A DNA stretch of 55,183 nucleotides. Source: Bacteroidetes bacterium UBA6161 (GTDB taxonomy: Bacteria > Bacteroidota > Bacteroidia > NS11-12g > UBA955). Position numbers and translations under genes: made by a program. Under the pieces are notes generated by a model. The model saw nothing but the letters and a program-made list of their open reading frames with translations. It searched no databases and was not told where the DNA came from. Below are positions 24,401 through 31,211 of this stretch, in pieces (position 1 is the first letter of the stretch; each line of letters opens with the position of its first letter). The stretch spans positions 1-55,183 of the forward strand of contig DIUJ01000039.1 of assembly GCA_002422315.1 (NCBI GenBank), written 5' to 3'.

Positions 24401-26932
24401 TTTAACTACCATAGCTTTAATTTATATTCTGTCTCAACATTGGCAAGTGGCAACTACAATAGTATTTGGCAAGTAGAAGAATTGGGAGAATATAACTCGG
24501 ATAGCCTAACGAATATTCAGTTTTCGGTCTTCGGAAGTAAACAAGTCAATTACAAGGCAGTGTCGGATTCTCTTTGCGCAGACTCAGTTAGCTTTAATAT
24601 TGTTTTAAATCCCAGTCCTATTGCTGGTTTCGACCTAGATAAATCAAGCGAGTGCCTAAGAAACAATAGTTTTGGGTTTAGTTCTACTGCAAGTATTGTT
24701 GTAGGTACTATAGATAGTTTTTTGTGGTACAATGATTCTTACACTGAAATAGCAAACACCTCTGCAGGCTCCTATTCTTTTTCTGATTCAGGAGAACATT
24801 TTATAAGGCACAGGGTGATTTCGGATAAAGGCTGTAGCAGTGATACCCTCTTTAATGGGGTAAGGTTGTATCAAAATCCAATTGCGAACTTTGTTGTAAA
24901 TTACATGGATTCTTGTTTTTATAACAATGCTATTCAGGTAAGAAGTACAGCGGAGATTTTTAATGGAAGTAGCAATACAATATTTTCAATTTCGGATTCA
25001 AGTGTTTTTAAGGATACCGTAGTCTTTGATTATTCTTTTGCAAGTGTAGACACATTCATTGTTCAGTTCATTGTTGAGGATATGCAAAGATGCAGTGACA
25101 CTAGTTCTCAACAAGTAATCATAAGACCTCAACCTTTAGCTAGAATTGCGGTAGAGGAAATTCAGCCTTGTTTAAGAGTGAATCAATACATTTTTAAAGA
25201 CAGTAGTTTAAGCCATGGCGTTGCATATACAAGGAATTGGACAATCCCCGATGCTCCAAGTATAGTAACAGATAGTATTTATCCTCATAGTTTTCTTACA
25301 GAGGGTACAAAAAAAATCTCGCTGTTTGTACAAGGTCCCTTTGGTTGTAGCAGTTCAGATTCTTTAAGCGTAGAGGTATATCCTAAAAATAATTTAAGTA
25401 TAGATACCTCTGCATCGGCCTATTGCTTCAATGAACAAGATTTTTTCATTAAATACTCGGGGGCGGAAATTTCTGGCGATTTACGTCAGATATTTTGGAA
25501 ATTTGGAGACAATACCATTGTATCTGATTCTCAAGTAAACAAAAAATTCTTAGGAATAGGTTCTTACCGCAATTTGTTAATTACGGAAAATAGCTTTAAT
25601 TGTTTTGATTCCATGGCATTTATTTTAGATGTTTATCCTTTACCATCAGTGGATTTTAATATAAATGATACCTTGTGGTGCTTTAACAACCAAGCGTTGG
25701 AATTAAATTCCACCTCTACTTTTTCTCTTGGGTCAATCAAAGAACGTTTGTGGGAGTTTGGAGATGGGAATAGCGATACTGGACAGAGTATTAGTTCAAA
25801 AATCTACGCTAATTCTGGGGTATTTCCCATATTGCATATTGCCGTAGCAAATAATAATTGTAGAGACAGTGTAGTTAAGAATATTAGATTGTTCAACAAT
25901 CCTATCGCTTCCTTTATAAGCGATACCCTAGAGCTATGCGAAAGAAACAATGTTTTTAATCTCACGTCAACTTCTTCTCCTGTTTCTACTATTAGGCAAA
26001 ATTATTGGAGCATCCCATTAATTTCCATATTAGATTCTGGTAAAACATTTCAGACGAAATTTATCAATTACGGCAATTACCCGTTTTCAATGGTAAGTTT
26101 AGACAATCAGGGATGTGCTGATACTATAGAAGGACTTTTTAGGGTATATCCTCAAGCCAAAATATCGTTCCTTGCAGATACTGTTTGTTTTGGAGAAACA
26201 AGTCGGATTCAAGATTTTTCTAGTTTAGACTCGGGTATTATTACCCAACGCTTGTGGCTGCTTGGTGACAAAAGTTCCTATTCAGGCACTCTTGTTTCTC
26301 ACACTTTTGCTAAATCTGGCATATACGATGTAAAGCTTGTAACAACAACCGATGCAGGATGCTTAGATACGCTTGAAGAAAAAGGGATTAGCATGGTTAG
26401 GTCTTTGCCCAAACCAGATTTTAGTTTCCAAAAGATTTTAGATTCCTTACAATTTACCGGGTATCAGTTTACAGATTTGAGTACTGGAAATACTTCTCTA
26501 GAATACCAATGGTTGTTTGATAAGTATGGAAGTTCAGAAAGTAGAAATCCATATTGGCTTTTTGCAGACACAGGGCGTATGCTTGTAAAACTTACGGTAA
26601 CGGATTCGTTTGGTTGCCAAAAAGATACTTCCAAGACTTTTGTAGCTTATCCAAATACCAAACCCTTTGTTCCCAATGCATTTAGCCCTAACCAAAACAA
26701 TCTAAATGAATTTTTCAAAGTAGAAGGAGTAGTGTATGCTAAAGATTTTAAACTTCAGATTTATAACCGATGGGGGGAAATGCTTTTTGAATCCAATGAC
26801 ATAAGCCAAGGCTGGGATGGAACCTTCCGCGAGAAACCGGTGCATGAAGGGGTTTATGTGTATAAAATAAGTTATATAAATTTAGAAGGTGATTTTGTTC
26901 GACTATTTGGCGATCTTACATTGTTAAAATAA
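18500..26932 (+). CDS. Giant T9SS-exported surface protein: IgGFc-binding-like N-terminus, PKD-like repeats, type B sorting domain
   Basis: 2,810 residues from the ATG at 18500, which gives a proper signal peptide (basic MFKKLLRRK, hydrophobic core, cleavage near HAQ, residue 36). Residues about 40-445 resemble the IgGFc-binding N-terminal domain: GKEFWLAFAENN, GIRVTSSQDITVFASN, VLPKSALG. From about 450 to 2,715 there are roughly 25-30 PKD-like beta-sandwich repeats, each with a cysteine near the start (CFRNN, CFKGN, CLKGN) and another in a GC-D motif near the end, suggesting disulfides outside the cell. The last 90 residues (VPNAFSPNQNNLNEFF, YNRWGEMLFES, WDGTF, GVYVYKI) are a T9SS type B (gliding-associated) sorting domain. 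Probable role: cell-surface adhesin or gliding/biofilm protein, like SprB in design though not recognisably the same protein. It contains a 1,278-bp tandem duplication. Confidence 0.9.
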   Translation: MFKKLLRRKVLLLNRTKIVAIILLSIFQFLGFSVHAQNQLSNFGKEFWLAFAENNNTGLASLRIYITSKVNTQATVATNSGSNTYNIVADSTTEVILNAATFSAILRLTTPIVENKGIRVTSSQDITVFASNVQNYTNDATVVLPKSALGIGSEYMFNMNVLGNSPSGLLFVATEDSTVIQFFNKPTGFPDSITLNRFQVYMVPYFNNATTIRAVSRKNCKPFAVFFTNRCTQVGTCAACDHLYSQVLPISKWSTRYVATPMLNQTSGYEYSIVALEDSTRVSINGGTPVLLQRGQRTRGLINSQIITCFDANKPINVQQYLRSLQCHSSGSVGDPALTELNATNQSIPRATFSSLTGGFITQHYVNIIVDSAYKNLLLIDSLPAKKNKWMTGVGCGRYAVYRDSISAGSHTIINDSGFIAYAYGFTGFESYLYSIGASYENQVYNFNIVAPKRCPGDSIVVRKTGDSLRSVYFLQGNRLDSGSRASYVFNRPGRYKIQMIATSFVNECADTITKFVEIGGPPKVFPNDTTICNPFEIIVRIDTNRVDSFKWDIPNYTADTLLIDTRGKYKVQLIDTFGCSYTDSVFVYLYRDPIAGLVVPSFSCFGDTTKFINRSIDTSQITDLRYFLLVDSTETYFSDSILNLVVADTGLFQGVFVASNGGVCNDTIPFSTRIRPKPEVKFVVDTSQLCAKNNLFNFTNQTATFNYPTQYRWNFGDNDTSSSLSPSHTYLSWGSFSPKLNAVNNFGCKDSTSLFVNVYPSPVPSFILSDTIACFRNNLFQASSSSTIQSDTIVFYSWRYKNALSVQKDLNNISFDSIGKKQLTHIVRTNKGCTDSITREIEILSNPQAAYVSNSLQQCFKGNNFDLRDTSLHSSILKEVIWGVPSLSVVDTGSRFQIRLLSEDTFAFYMHVTDSFGCSDTAIGQLVVHPQAQASIQVSDTLECFRYQNFNFNSTSTIVSKDSITQYFWEYNNRRDTAKNVFGVVFDTSIQYTVKHIVTTRYNCADTAAIQIFVKPHPQTEIILSDSNSLCLKGNAYQFFHSVEHNSSIKKYNWEIPSLNWKDTSEYPQFSFPYADTFQLLFSVTDTFGCMDSSQQTIFIRPQANLSFVSDTACLRDSVTLRSISAVEVGTIVKTIWDFGSNELDSGLQVKRLYTSPGLYTVKIITETDQGCKDTLEGNNSVLIRPLPIPSFVLSDTIACFRNNLFQASSSSTIQSDSIVFYSWRYKNTLSVQKNLNNISFDSIGKKQITHIVRSNRGCADSITREIEILPNPQAAYVSNSLQQCFKGNNFDLRDTSLHSSSLKEVIWGIPSLSFVDTGSRFQIRLLSEDTFAFYMHVADSFGCSDTAIGQLVVHPQAQASIQVSDTLECFRYQNFDFVSTSKIKSSDSITQYIWEYSNRRDTAKNVFGVVFDTSIQYTVRHIVTSKNSCADTAEVEIFVKPHPKVAILLSDSNELCLKGNSYQFFHSAEHNSSIKKYQWEIPSLNWKDSSEYPVFSFPYADTFDLLFSVVDTFGCMDSSSKQIIIHPQSNLLIVSDTACHRDSVTLRSISSITGGTIVKTIWDFGNNELDSGVVVKRLYNAPGLYNVAIRTETNKGCKDTLLTNNAVLIRPLPVPSFVSSLPLCEDAMLSVQNLTLDTGQHSNSRYFINWYGSIIEENRLSFDLLPQDTGIQQVFVSAVNTFGCKDSSLLDFRVIPLPVADFSFPFTVQCLRGNIFEAENLSEGFSYPLSYFWDFGASITSTAFEPVFSYPANGIYPMYLKVTNNFGCESILRDTFAIDFYPAPLISIQTNLDSQCLFGNSFVFANNSSISSGTFDTKIGFEGLDTMSILDTLVYSFTQPGFKRVDFFINSNFQCKDTFTTFVRIWEMPNSEFVTSSNSGCEKQSLFTFNNTSTASEAMTFVWNYDTLSQSDSIIQVSHVFPAYGTYPVKLEAISPNNCRDTFVIPIIVNPVPVPIAFSPLAEQCFNYHSFNLYSVSTLASGNYNSIWQVEELGEYNSDSLTNIQFSVFGSKQVNYKAVSDSLCADSVSFNIVLNPSPIAGFDLDKSSECLRNNSFGFSSTASIVVGTIDSFLWYNDSYTEIANTSAGSYSFSDSGEHFIRHRVISDKGCSSDTLFNGVRLYQNPIANFVVNYMDSCFYNNAIQVRSTAEIFNGSSNTIFSISDSSVFKDTVVFDYSFASVDTFIVQFIVEDMQRCSDTSSQQVIIRPQPLARIAVEEIQPCLRVNQYIFKDSSLSHGVAYTRNWTIPDAPSIVTDSIYPHSFLTEGTKKISLFVQGPFGCSSSDSLSVEVYPKNNLSIDTSASAYCFNEQDFFIKYSGAEISGDLRQIFWKFGDNTIVSDSQVNKKFLGIGSYRNLLITENSFNCFDSMAFILDVYPLPSVDFNINDTLWCFNNQALELNSTSTFSLGSIKERLWEFGDGNSDTGQSISSKIYANSGVFPILHIAVANNNCRDSVVKNIRLFNNPIASFISDTLELCERNNVFNLTSTSSPVSTIRQNYWSIPLISILDSGKTFQTKFINYGNYPFSMVSLDNQGCADTIEGLFRVYPQAKISFLADTVCFGETSRIQDFSSLDSGIITQRLWLLGDKSSYSGTLVSHTFAKSGIYDVKLVTTTDAGCLDTLEEKGISMVRSLPKPDFSFQKILDSLQFTGYQFTDLSTGNTSLEYQWLFDKYGSSESRNPYWLFADTGRMLVKLTVTDSFGCQKDTSKTFVAYPNTKPFVPNAFSPNQNNLNEFFKVEGVVYAKDFKLQIYNRWGEMLFESNDISQGWDGTFREKPVHEGVYVYKISYINLEGDFVRLFGDLTLLK
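20803..23358 (+). repeat. Two 1,278-bp tandem units inside the giant surface protein gene
   Basis: The ATTGAGCG motif at 20803 recurs at 22081, a period of 1,278 bp (426 codons, in frame, about five PKD-like domains). The first half of each unit is almost identical over hundreds of bases; the second half is a mosaic of identical blocks and clearly diverged blocks. The second unit ends near 23350, where the sequence after PSFV diverges. Confidence 0.9.
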
Positions 26933-26992
26933 ATTTTCGTTCTTTATTCTATTTGCAGATTAGATTCTGAAAGGTATAAGATTTAACCATGC

Positions 26993-27038
26993 CATACAAA
27001 AAAGACCAATTGGAATACCAATTGGTCTTTTTTGTATG
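26993..27038. terminator. Bidirectional terminator between the giant gene and paaD
   Basis: A perfect 21-bp stem (26993-27013 with 27018-27038) has an AATA loop, with A6 on one side and T6 on the other. It lies between two convergent genes and can terminate both. Confidence 0.92.
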
Positions 27039-27069
27039 GAAAATAGGTTTTGACTAACCCAAAATGGTT

Positions 27070-27582
27070 CTAAACTACTGGTTTAAATCCTTCAAACCCT
27101 TGAAGGCAGTTGTTGCAATAATGCATGGTTCTGCACAGGGTAGCACCAAAAGGGCTTTTTAGCGTTGTATTCCTGCTGTTGCAAAACGGACAAGGGGTCT
27201 CGCTAAGAACAGTTAATTCTATTAACCCTTCTTTGGGAGGTGGCGCCAATCCATGTTTCTTTAAAACTTCCCTCCCTTTTTCACTAATTCTATTAGAATT
27301 CCATGCAGTGTGGAATGTGGTTTTAACCTCTGGGTTTGTAAAACCATTTTCCATTAGTTTATCCATCACATTGCTTTCAATTACTCTAAGTGCCGGACAG
27401 CCTGCAAAGGTAGGGGTTAGTTCTATATATGTTCCGTTCTCTGTTGCCTCTATTATGGTTACTATCCCTAAGTCTACTATAGAAAGATTTGGTATTTCTG
27501 GGTCCATAACTTCTCCTAAAGCCTTCAAGATTGATTCTTTTAGGTTTTCATTTATGGTTTCATTGTATGTGATGTTTTGCAT
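27070..27582 (-). CDS. paaD: 1,2-phenylacetyl-CoA epoxidase subunit PaaD
   Basis: 170 residues. The N-terminal part is a MIP18/DUF59-like domain (MDPEIPNLSIVDLGIV, 26-41; FAGCPA with Cys62), related to iron-sulfur assembly factors. The C-terminal tail carries zinc-ribbon cysteines CPFC (131-134) and YCNNC (155-159). PaaD is thought to help mature the metal or iron-sulfur centre of the PaaABCE oxygenase. It is the last gene of the paa run, 45 bases after paaC and followed by a strong terminator. Confidence 0.92.
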   Translation of the reverse strand: MQNITYNETINENLKESILKALGEVMDPEIPNLSIVDLGIVTIIEATENGTYIELTPTFAGCPALRVIESNVMDKLMENGFTNPEVKTTFHTAWNSNRISEKGREVLKKHGLAPPPKEGLIELTVLSETPCPFCNSRNTTLKSPFGATLCRTMHYCNNCLQGFEGFKPVV

Positions 27583-27627
27583 CCCTTTGTTATAATCTCA
27601 AGATTGGTAATAGAATAGTGGTATTTT

Positions 27628-28398
27628 TTACCATTCTGCGGAAGGATCTATTCTAAACACTTCTGTCATTTCTTCCAGCATAGGCTGAAGGTGGGGTGTG
27701 TGGCTACCAAATCTTCCACCATAGGAAGGTGTTATACTAGAAATACTTGGAACTTGCAAACCTGCTTTCTCTAAAATAGGGGTCACTAATTGCAACCATT
27801 TATCTTGTAAAGCTTTTTCTCCTTCAAAAATACCTTCTTCCGCCAGTATTTCTTCGTGTGTGCCGGGTTCGAAAATGCCTAAGGCAAGGGGAAATGTTTC
27901 ATTTAAAGCTTTTTGCATACGAAGGTTGCTTTCTTCTGTTGCAGCGCCAAGTTGATTGATCCAAATTTGAGCATGCATGGTATGGTATTTAATTTCGCCT
28001 TTTATTTTTCTTGCAACCATTGCCAAAGGTTCAAAAGTTGAATTAGCAAGCATTTCAAAACGAATGGCTTCTGCCATATCAAAGAAAAAATGTCTCATAA
28101 GGCTAAATTCATACTCTCCAATAGGATATTCTACCAAATGACAACAGTGGAATTGGTCGTCGTTACGCATAAATGCGATGGTATCCGGGTCGCTTTCTCC
28201 CATTTGCGAAAGGATTTCATACATTGCCAAGGAATGTCCAATTTTGTCTTGAGCCATAGAAGAAAAAGCGATATCTTCTTCTAATACAGGTCCTAGACCT
28301 GTCCATTCTGAGTTTCTGTGGCCTAAGATTAATTGGTCGTCGGCTATTTTATACAACATTTCCTTGATAGCAAAGAAACCTTTTTCTGAAATATTCAT
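27628..28398 (-). CDS. paaC: 1,2-phenylacetyl-CoA epoxidase structural subunit PaaC
   Basis: 256 residues, a ferritin-like helical protein that forms the structural partner of catalytic PaaA. Family features seen are LYKIADDQLILGHRNSEWTG, the segment AFSSMAQDKIGHSLAMYEIL and FMRNDDQFHCCHLVEYPIGE. Its diiron ligands are not needed for catalysis in this family. Three bases separate it from paaB, which shows operon structure. The sequence ends FRIDPSAEW, where PaaC proteins normally end. Confidence 0.92.
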   Translation of the reverse strand: MNISEKGFFAIKEMLYKIADDQLILGHRNSEWTGLGPVLEEDIAFSSMAQDKIGHSLAMYEILSQMGESDPDTIAFMRNDDQFHCCHLVEYPIGEYEFSLMRHFFFDMAEAIRFEMLANSTFEPLAMVARKIKGEIKYHTMHAQIWINQLGAATEESNLRMQKALNETFPLALGIFEPGTHEEILAEEGIFEGEKALQDKWLQLVTPILEKAGLQVPSISSITPSYGGRFGSHTPHLQPMLEEMTEVFRIDPSAEW

Positions 28399-28401
28399 AG
28401 T

Positions 28402-28776
28402 TTAACTTTTTTGTCTTTCTTTAAATGCTTGAATTCTATCCATTACTTTATAAGTGCTTGGGTCTCTGTGGAATTTTTCTGGTGCGCTATCAAAAATATC
28501 GGCATCTTCATACTCTGTGGCGAATACATCGCTTGATTTAACCACCCATATATTTACACATTGGCCTCTTCTAGCGTATTGTTCTTTCGCAAAAAGGAAT
28601 GCTATTTCAGGGCTAGGCGCATGTACACAGCCAACGTGTTGGTGGTGCATTCCCCTTTTAATTTGTTGAAATACTTCGAAGGTTTGCCATTGGTCTAATT
28701 CTTTGGCTTCTTCAAATTTTTTCTCTGGGTCTATTTTAGAACGGTTTACCCTTGGGTCAATGGAGTTTATTTTCAT
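28402..28776 (-). CDS. paaB: 1,2-phenylacetyl-CoA epoxidase subunit PaaB
   Basis: 124 residues. The core QTFEVFQQIKRGMHHQHVGC followed by VHAPSPEIAFLFAKEQYARR and CVNIWVVKSSDV is the PaaB signature. PaaB bridges PaaAC heterodimers in the oxygenase complex. It sits between paaA (21 bases upstream) and paaC (three bases downstream). The N-terminus (MKINSIDPRVNRSKIDPEKK) is somewhat longer than in proteobacterial homologues, as is usual in Bacteroidota. Confidence 0.92.
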   Translation of the reverse strand: MKINSIDPRVNRSKIDPEKKFEEAKELDQWQTFEVFQQIKRGMHHQHVGCVHAPSPEIAFLFAKEQYARRGQCVNIWVVKSSDVFATEYEDADIFDSAPEKFHRDPSTYKVMDRIQAFKERQKS

Positions 28777-28797
28777 AACTATTTAACAGTATAATTA

Positions 28798-29787
28798 TTA
28801 AACTAAAGGGGTTACGTATCTAGAGTCTTTGCTTAATAAAGCTTGTCTAACCCATCTGCCTTTTTCTTCTGCTTGTCTGCGCACAGCGAGTCTTTCTGCA
28901 TTGCAGGGGCCGTCACCATTTATAACTCTTTTAAATTCTTCCCAGTCTGGTTCTGTATATTCCCAAAGTCCTGTTTCGGTATTCTTTTTAAGATTTGGGT
29001 CAGGTAGTACCAAGCCTAAATCCCATATTTTTGGAACGTACATGTTTAAGAAAGTTTGGCGCATGTCGTCGTTACTTGCCATTTTTACTTTCCATTTCAT
29101 TAGTGTTTCTGTGTGAACAGAAATTTTATCGCTAGGTCCAAAGAAGTGCATAATAGGAGGCCACCATCTGGTAAGAGCTTCCTGAACCATTTGTCTTTGT
29201 TTTGGGGTACCTGTAGCTAAATAAACCACGTTGTCGTGGCCATATTTTAAGTGAAAAGACTCTTCGGCACAAATTCTATCTAGAGCTCTTACATATGGTC
29301 CATAGCTGCCTTTGGAGTTTGCCAATTGATTTACAATAGCCCCAGCGTCTATTAGCCAAGCAATTACGGCGGTATCGGCCCATGTTATTGCTGGGTAATT
29401 AAACACATTGGAGTATTTTGATTTGCCAGAAATAAGGTCATTTATCATTTCTTCTCTTGGCTTACCTAGCGTTTCTGCTGCGCTGTAGAGTAGTTGTGCA
29501 TGCCCTACTTCATCCTGAACCTTAGCAATTAAGGCTAGTTTACGCCTAAATCCTGGTGCGCGAGTTATCCAAGTTCCTTCTGGTAGAGAACCAATAATTT
29601 CCGAATGGGCATGTTGTTCTATCATACGGATTAATTGTTTTCTGTATTCTGTTGGCATCCAGTCTTTGGGTTCTATTTTGTCGCCTGCGGCTATCCGGGC
29701 TTCAAATTCTGCTAGCTTTATAGGATCTTCGTCCTGGGTAAGTTTGTTTGGAGCTAGGCTTGGGTCGATGTAAGCATTTCCGTACAT
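28798..29787 (-). CDS. paaA: 1,2-phenylacetyl-CoA epoxidase catalytic subunit PaaA
   Basis: 329 residues. This catalytic diiron subunit inserts one oxygen atom into the ring of phenylacetyl-CoA. Ferritin-like diiron motifs are present: KVQDEVGHAQLLYSAAETLG (Glu and His ligands) and CAEESFHLKYGHDN (second Glu-His pair), along with ITRAPGFRRKLALIAK and GPCNAERLAVRRQAEEKG near the C-terminus. It begins 23 bases after the TetR gene, so it is probably the second gene of the operon. Confidence 0.94.
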   Translation of the reverse strand: MYGNAYIDPSLAPNKLTQDEDPIKLAEFEARIAAGDKIEPKDWMPTEYRKQLIRMIEQHAHSEIIGSLPEGTWITRAPGFRRKLALIAKVQDEVGHAQLLYSAAETLGKPREEMINDLISGKSKYSNVFNYPAITWADTAVIAWLIDAGAIVNQLANSKGSYGPYVRALDRICAEESFHLKYGHDNVVYLATGTPKQRQMVQEALTRWWPPIMHFFGPSDKISVHTETLMKWKVKMASNDDMRQTFLNMYVPKIWDLGLVLPDPNLKKNTETGLWEYTEPDWEEFKRVINGDGPCNAERLAVRRQAEEKGRWVRQALLSKDSRYVTPLV

Positions 29788-29810
29788 AGTTTTATTTTTT
29801 TTATTTTTTT

Positions 29811-30395
29811 TTAGTTAAATCTCTTGTCTCTGGTTAGTCCTTGCAAAATAAAGTCGCTAATTTTTTCGGCAATTTGAATGGGTGTCATTGTGCCTTCTGG
29901 TTTATACCATTCTATAATCCAATTTACTGCACTAAGAATAGAAAGGGTCGCAAATTTTAAATCTGTTTCTTTAAAAATCCCTTCTTTTTCTCCAGCTTCT
30001 ACAATTTCTCTTATTCCAGCCTCATATTTGTCTCTCAGTTGTTTGAATTCTGATAAGCTTGGTTCGCTTAAGTGTTTCCATTCATGAATAAAAACATAGG
30101 CTGCAGAGAGGTCATGTGTAATTATTTCTACGTGGTTTCTTATAGCAGTGCGTAATTTTTGTTCTGCATCAAAGTATATGTCGTTAACCTCTTCCAATGC
30201 AATTAGTAATTTACGACCCAAAGTAAAACAAGTTTGGTTTAATATTTCTTCTTTGGATTGTAAATGGTTGTATAAGCTCGGAGCCTCAATTCCAACCGCT
30301 TTGGCTAACTCGCGCATGCCCATAGCGGCATAGCCACTCTTTTGTATCAGAGCGTTGGCCTTGGAAATAATAAGTTCCTTTTTTTCTTGAGACAT
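29811..30395 (-). CDS. TetR/AcrR-family regulator of the paa operon
   Basis: 194 residues from the ATG at 30395. The N-terminal helix-turn-helix is clear: GYAAMGMRELAKAVGIEAPSLYNHLQSKEEIL (TetR_N), followed by a helical ligand domain. It probably represses the paa genes until a phenylacetyl-CoA-type ligand binds, like PaaR-class TetR regulators. An ATG at 30422 would add nine residues but lies at or upstream of the predicted transcription start and would run the operator through the coding sequence, so 30395 is preferred. It is the first gene of the operon, hence autoregulated. Confidence 0.85.
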   Translation of the reverse strand: MSQEKKELIISKANALIQKSGYAAMGMRELAKAVGIEAPSLYNHLQSKEEILNQTCFTLGRKLLIALEEVNDIYFDAEQKLRTAIRNHVEIITHDLSAAYVFIHEWKHLSEPSLSEFKQLRDKYEAGIREIVEAGEKEGIFKETDLKFATLSILSAVNWIIEWYKPEGTMTPIQIAEKISDFILQGLTRDKRFN

Positions 30396-30396
30396 G

Positions 30397-30427
30397 CTAA
30401 CAACCGTTAGTTTGTTATGCAAATGTA
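30397..30427 (-). promoter_or_regulatory. Promoter and palindromic operator of the tetR-paaABCD operon
   Basis: On the minus strand TACATTTG (30427-30420) is a good -7 box. Immediately downstream, CTAAC-N4-GTTAG (30410-30397) is a perfect 5+5 inverted repeat that ends one base before the TetR ATG. A dimer bound there would cover the transcription start, consistent with autorepression by the adjacent TetR protein. Confidence 0.6.
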
Positions 30428-30546
30428 TGTTATTTTTAAGTTAAATTGGAATACACTTTTGTCGATAAGTGTTTTAAATGTTAATTATCAGTCGGATAAA
30501 AAATTTTTCCAAGTTGAAAACATACGGGCATTAAAAACGTTTATAG

Positions 30547-30577
30547 TTTAAAAGTTACATATAAAAATGTACTTTTG
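30547..30577 (+). promoter_or_regulatory. Promoter of recR (TTTA-N19-TACTTTTG)
   Basis: TACTTTTG at 30570-30577 matches TAnnTTTG and has TTTA 19 bases upstream. The recR ATG follows at 30604. Confidence 0.5.
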
Positions 30578-30603
30578 CCCAACTTCGTGGTTATACAAAA
30601 TTC

Positions 30604-31209
30604 ATGGCATATTCTTCTAAAATAATAGAGCAAGCAGTTGAAAATCTTTCTAAGTTTCCAGGAATAGGAAGCAAAAGTGCTTTGCGCATGGCTTTGTATT
30701 TGGCCAAAAGACCCGAGTCAGAAGTACAGCATATTGCTACTTCCATTTTAGAGATTAAAACCAAACTTAAGCAATGCAAAGAATGCGGAAATTTAAGTGA
30801 TTTTGATATTTGTTTAATTTGTGAAAATCCGGCTAGAGATAAAAAAGTAATATGTGTTGTAGAAGATTTCAAAGATGTTGTTGCTATAGAAAATACAGCT
30901 CAATTTAAGGGTGTTTATCATATTTTAGGGGGCTTGATTTCTCCTATAGAAGGAATAGGGCCAGAAGACATCAATATCTCTTCACTTTTTCAAAGGATTA
31001 AATTAAATGAAGTAAAAGAAGTAATTGTAGCGTTGGCAGCAAATATGGAAGGCGATACTACTACTTATTATTTAAGTAAAAAAATAGCGGGGGAAGGGAT
31101 TAAAATTAGCACAATAAGCAGGGGAATATCCATAGGTTCGGAGCTGGAATTTACAGACGAGGTAACTTTGGGCAGAAGTATTATCAATAGAATTCCTTAT
31201 CCCTTGTAA
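30604..31209 (+). CDS. recR: Recombination mediator RecR
   Basis: 201 residues, full length. The N-terminal helix-hairpin-helix (LSKFPGIGSKSALRMALYL, 15-33) binds DNA. The zinc finger has Cys58, Cys61, Cys70 and Cys73 (CKECGNLSDFDICLIC). The Toprim domain starts at VVEDFKDV and contains GGLISPIEGIGPED. With RecF/RecO it loads RecA on gapped DNA. The next gene starts two bases after its stop, so they share a transcript, although the partner is a glycosyltransferase of unrelated function. Confidence 0.95.
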   Translation: MAYSSKIIEQAVENLSKFPGIGSKSALRMALYLAKRPESEVQHIATSILEIKTKLKQCKECGNLSDFDICLICENPARDKKVICVVEDFKDVVAIENTAQFKGVYHILGGLISPIEGIGPEDINISSLFQRIKLNEVKEVIVALAANMEGDTTTYYLSKKIAGEGIKISTISRGISIGSELEFTDEVTLGRSIINRIPYPL

Positions 31210-31211
31210 GT

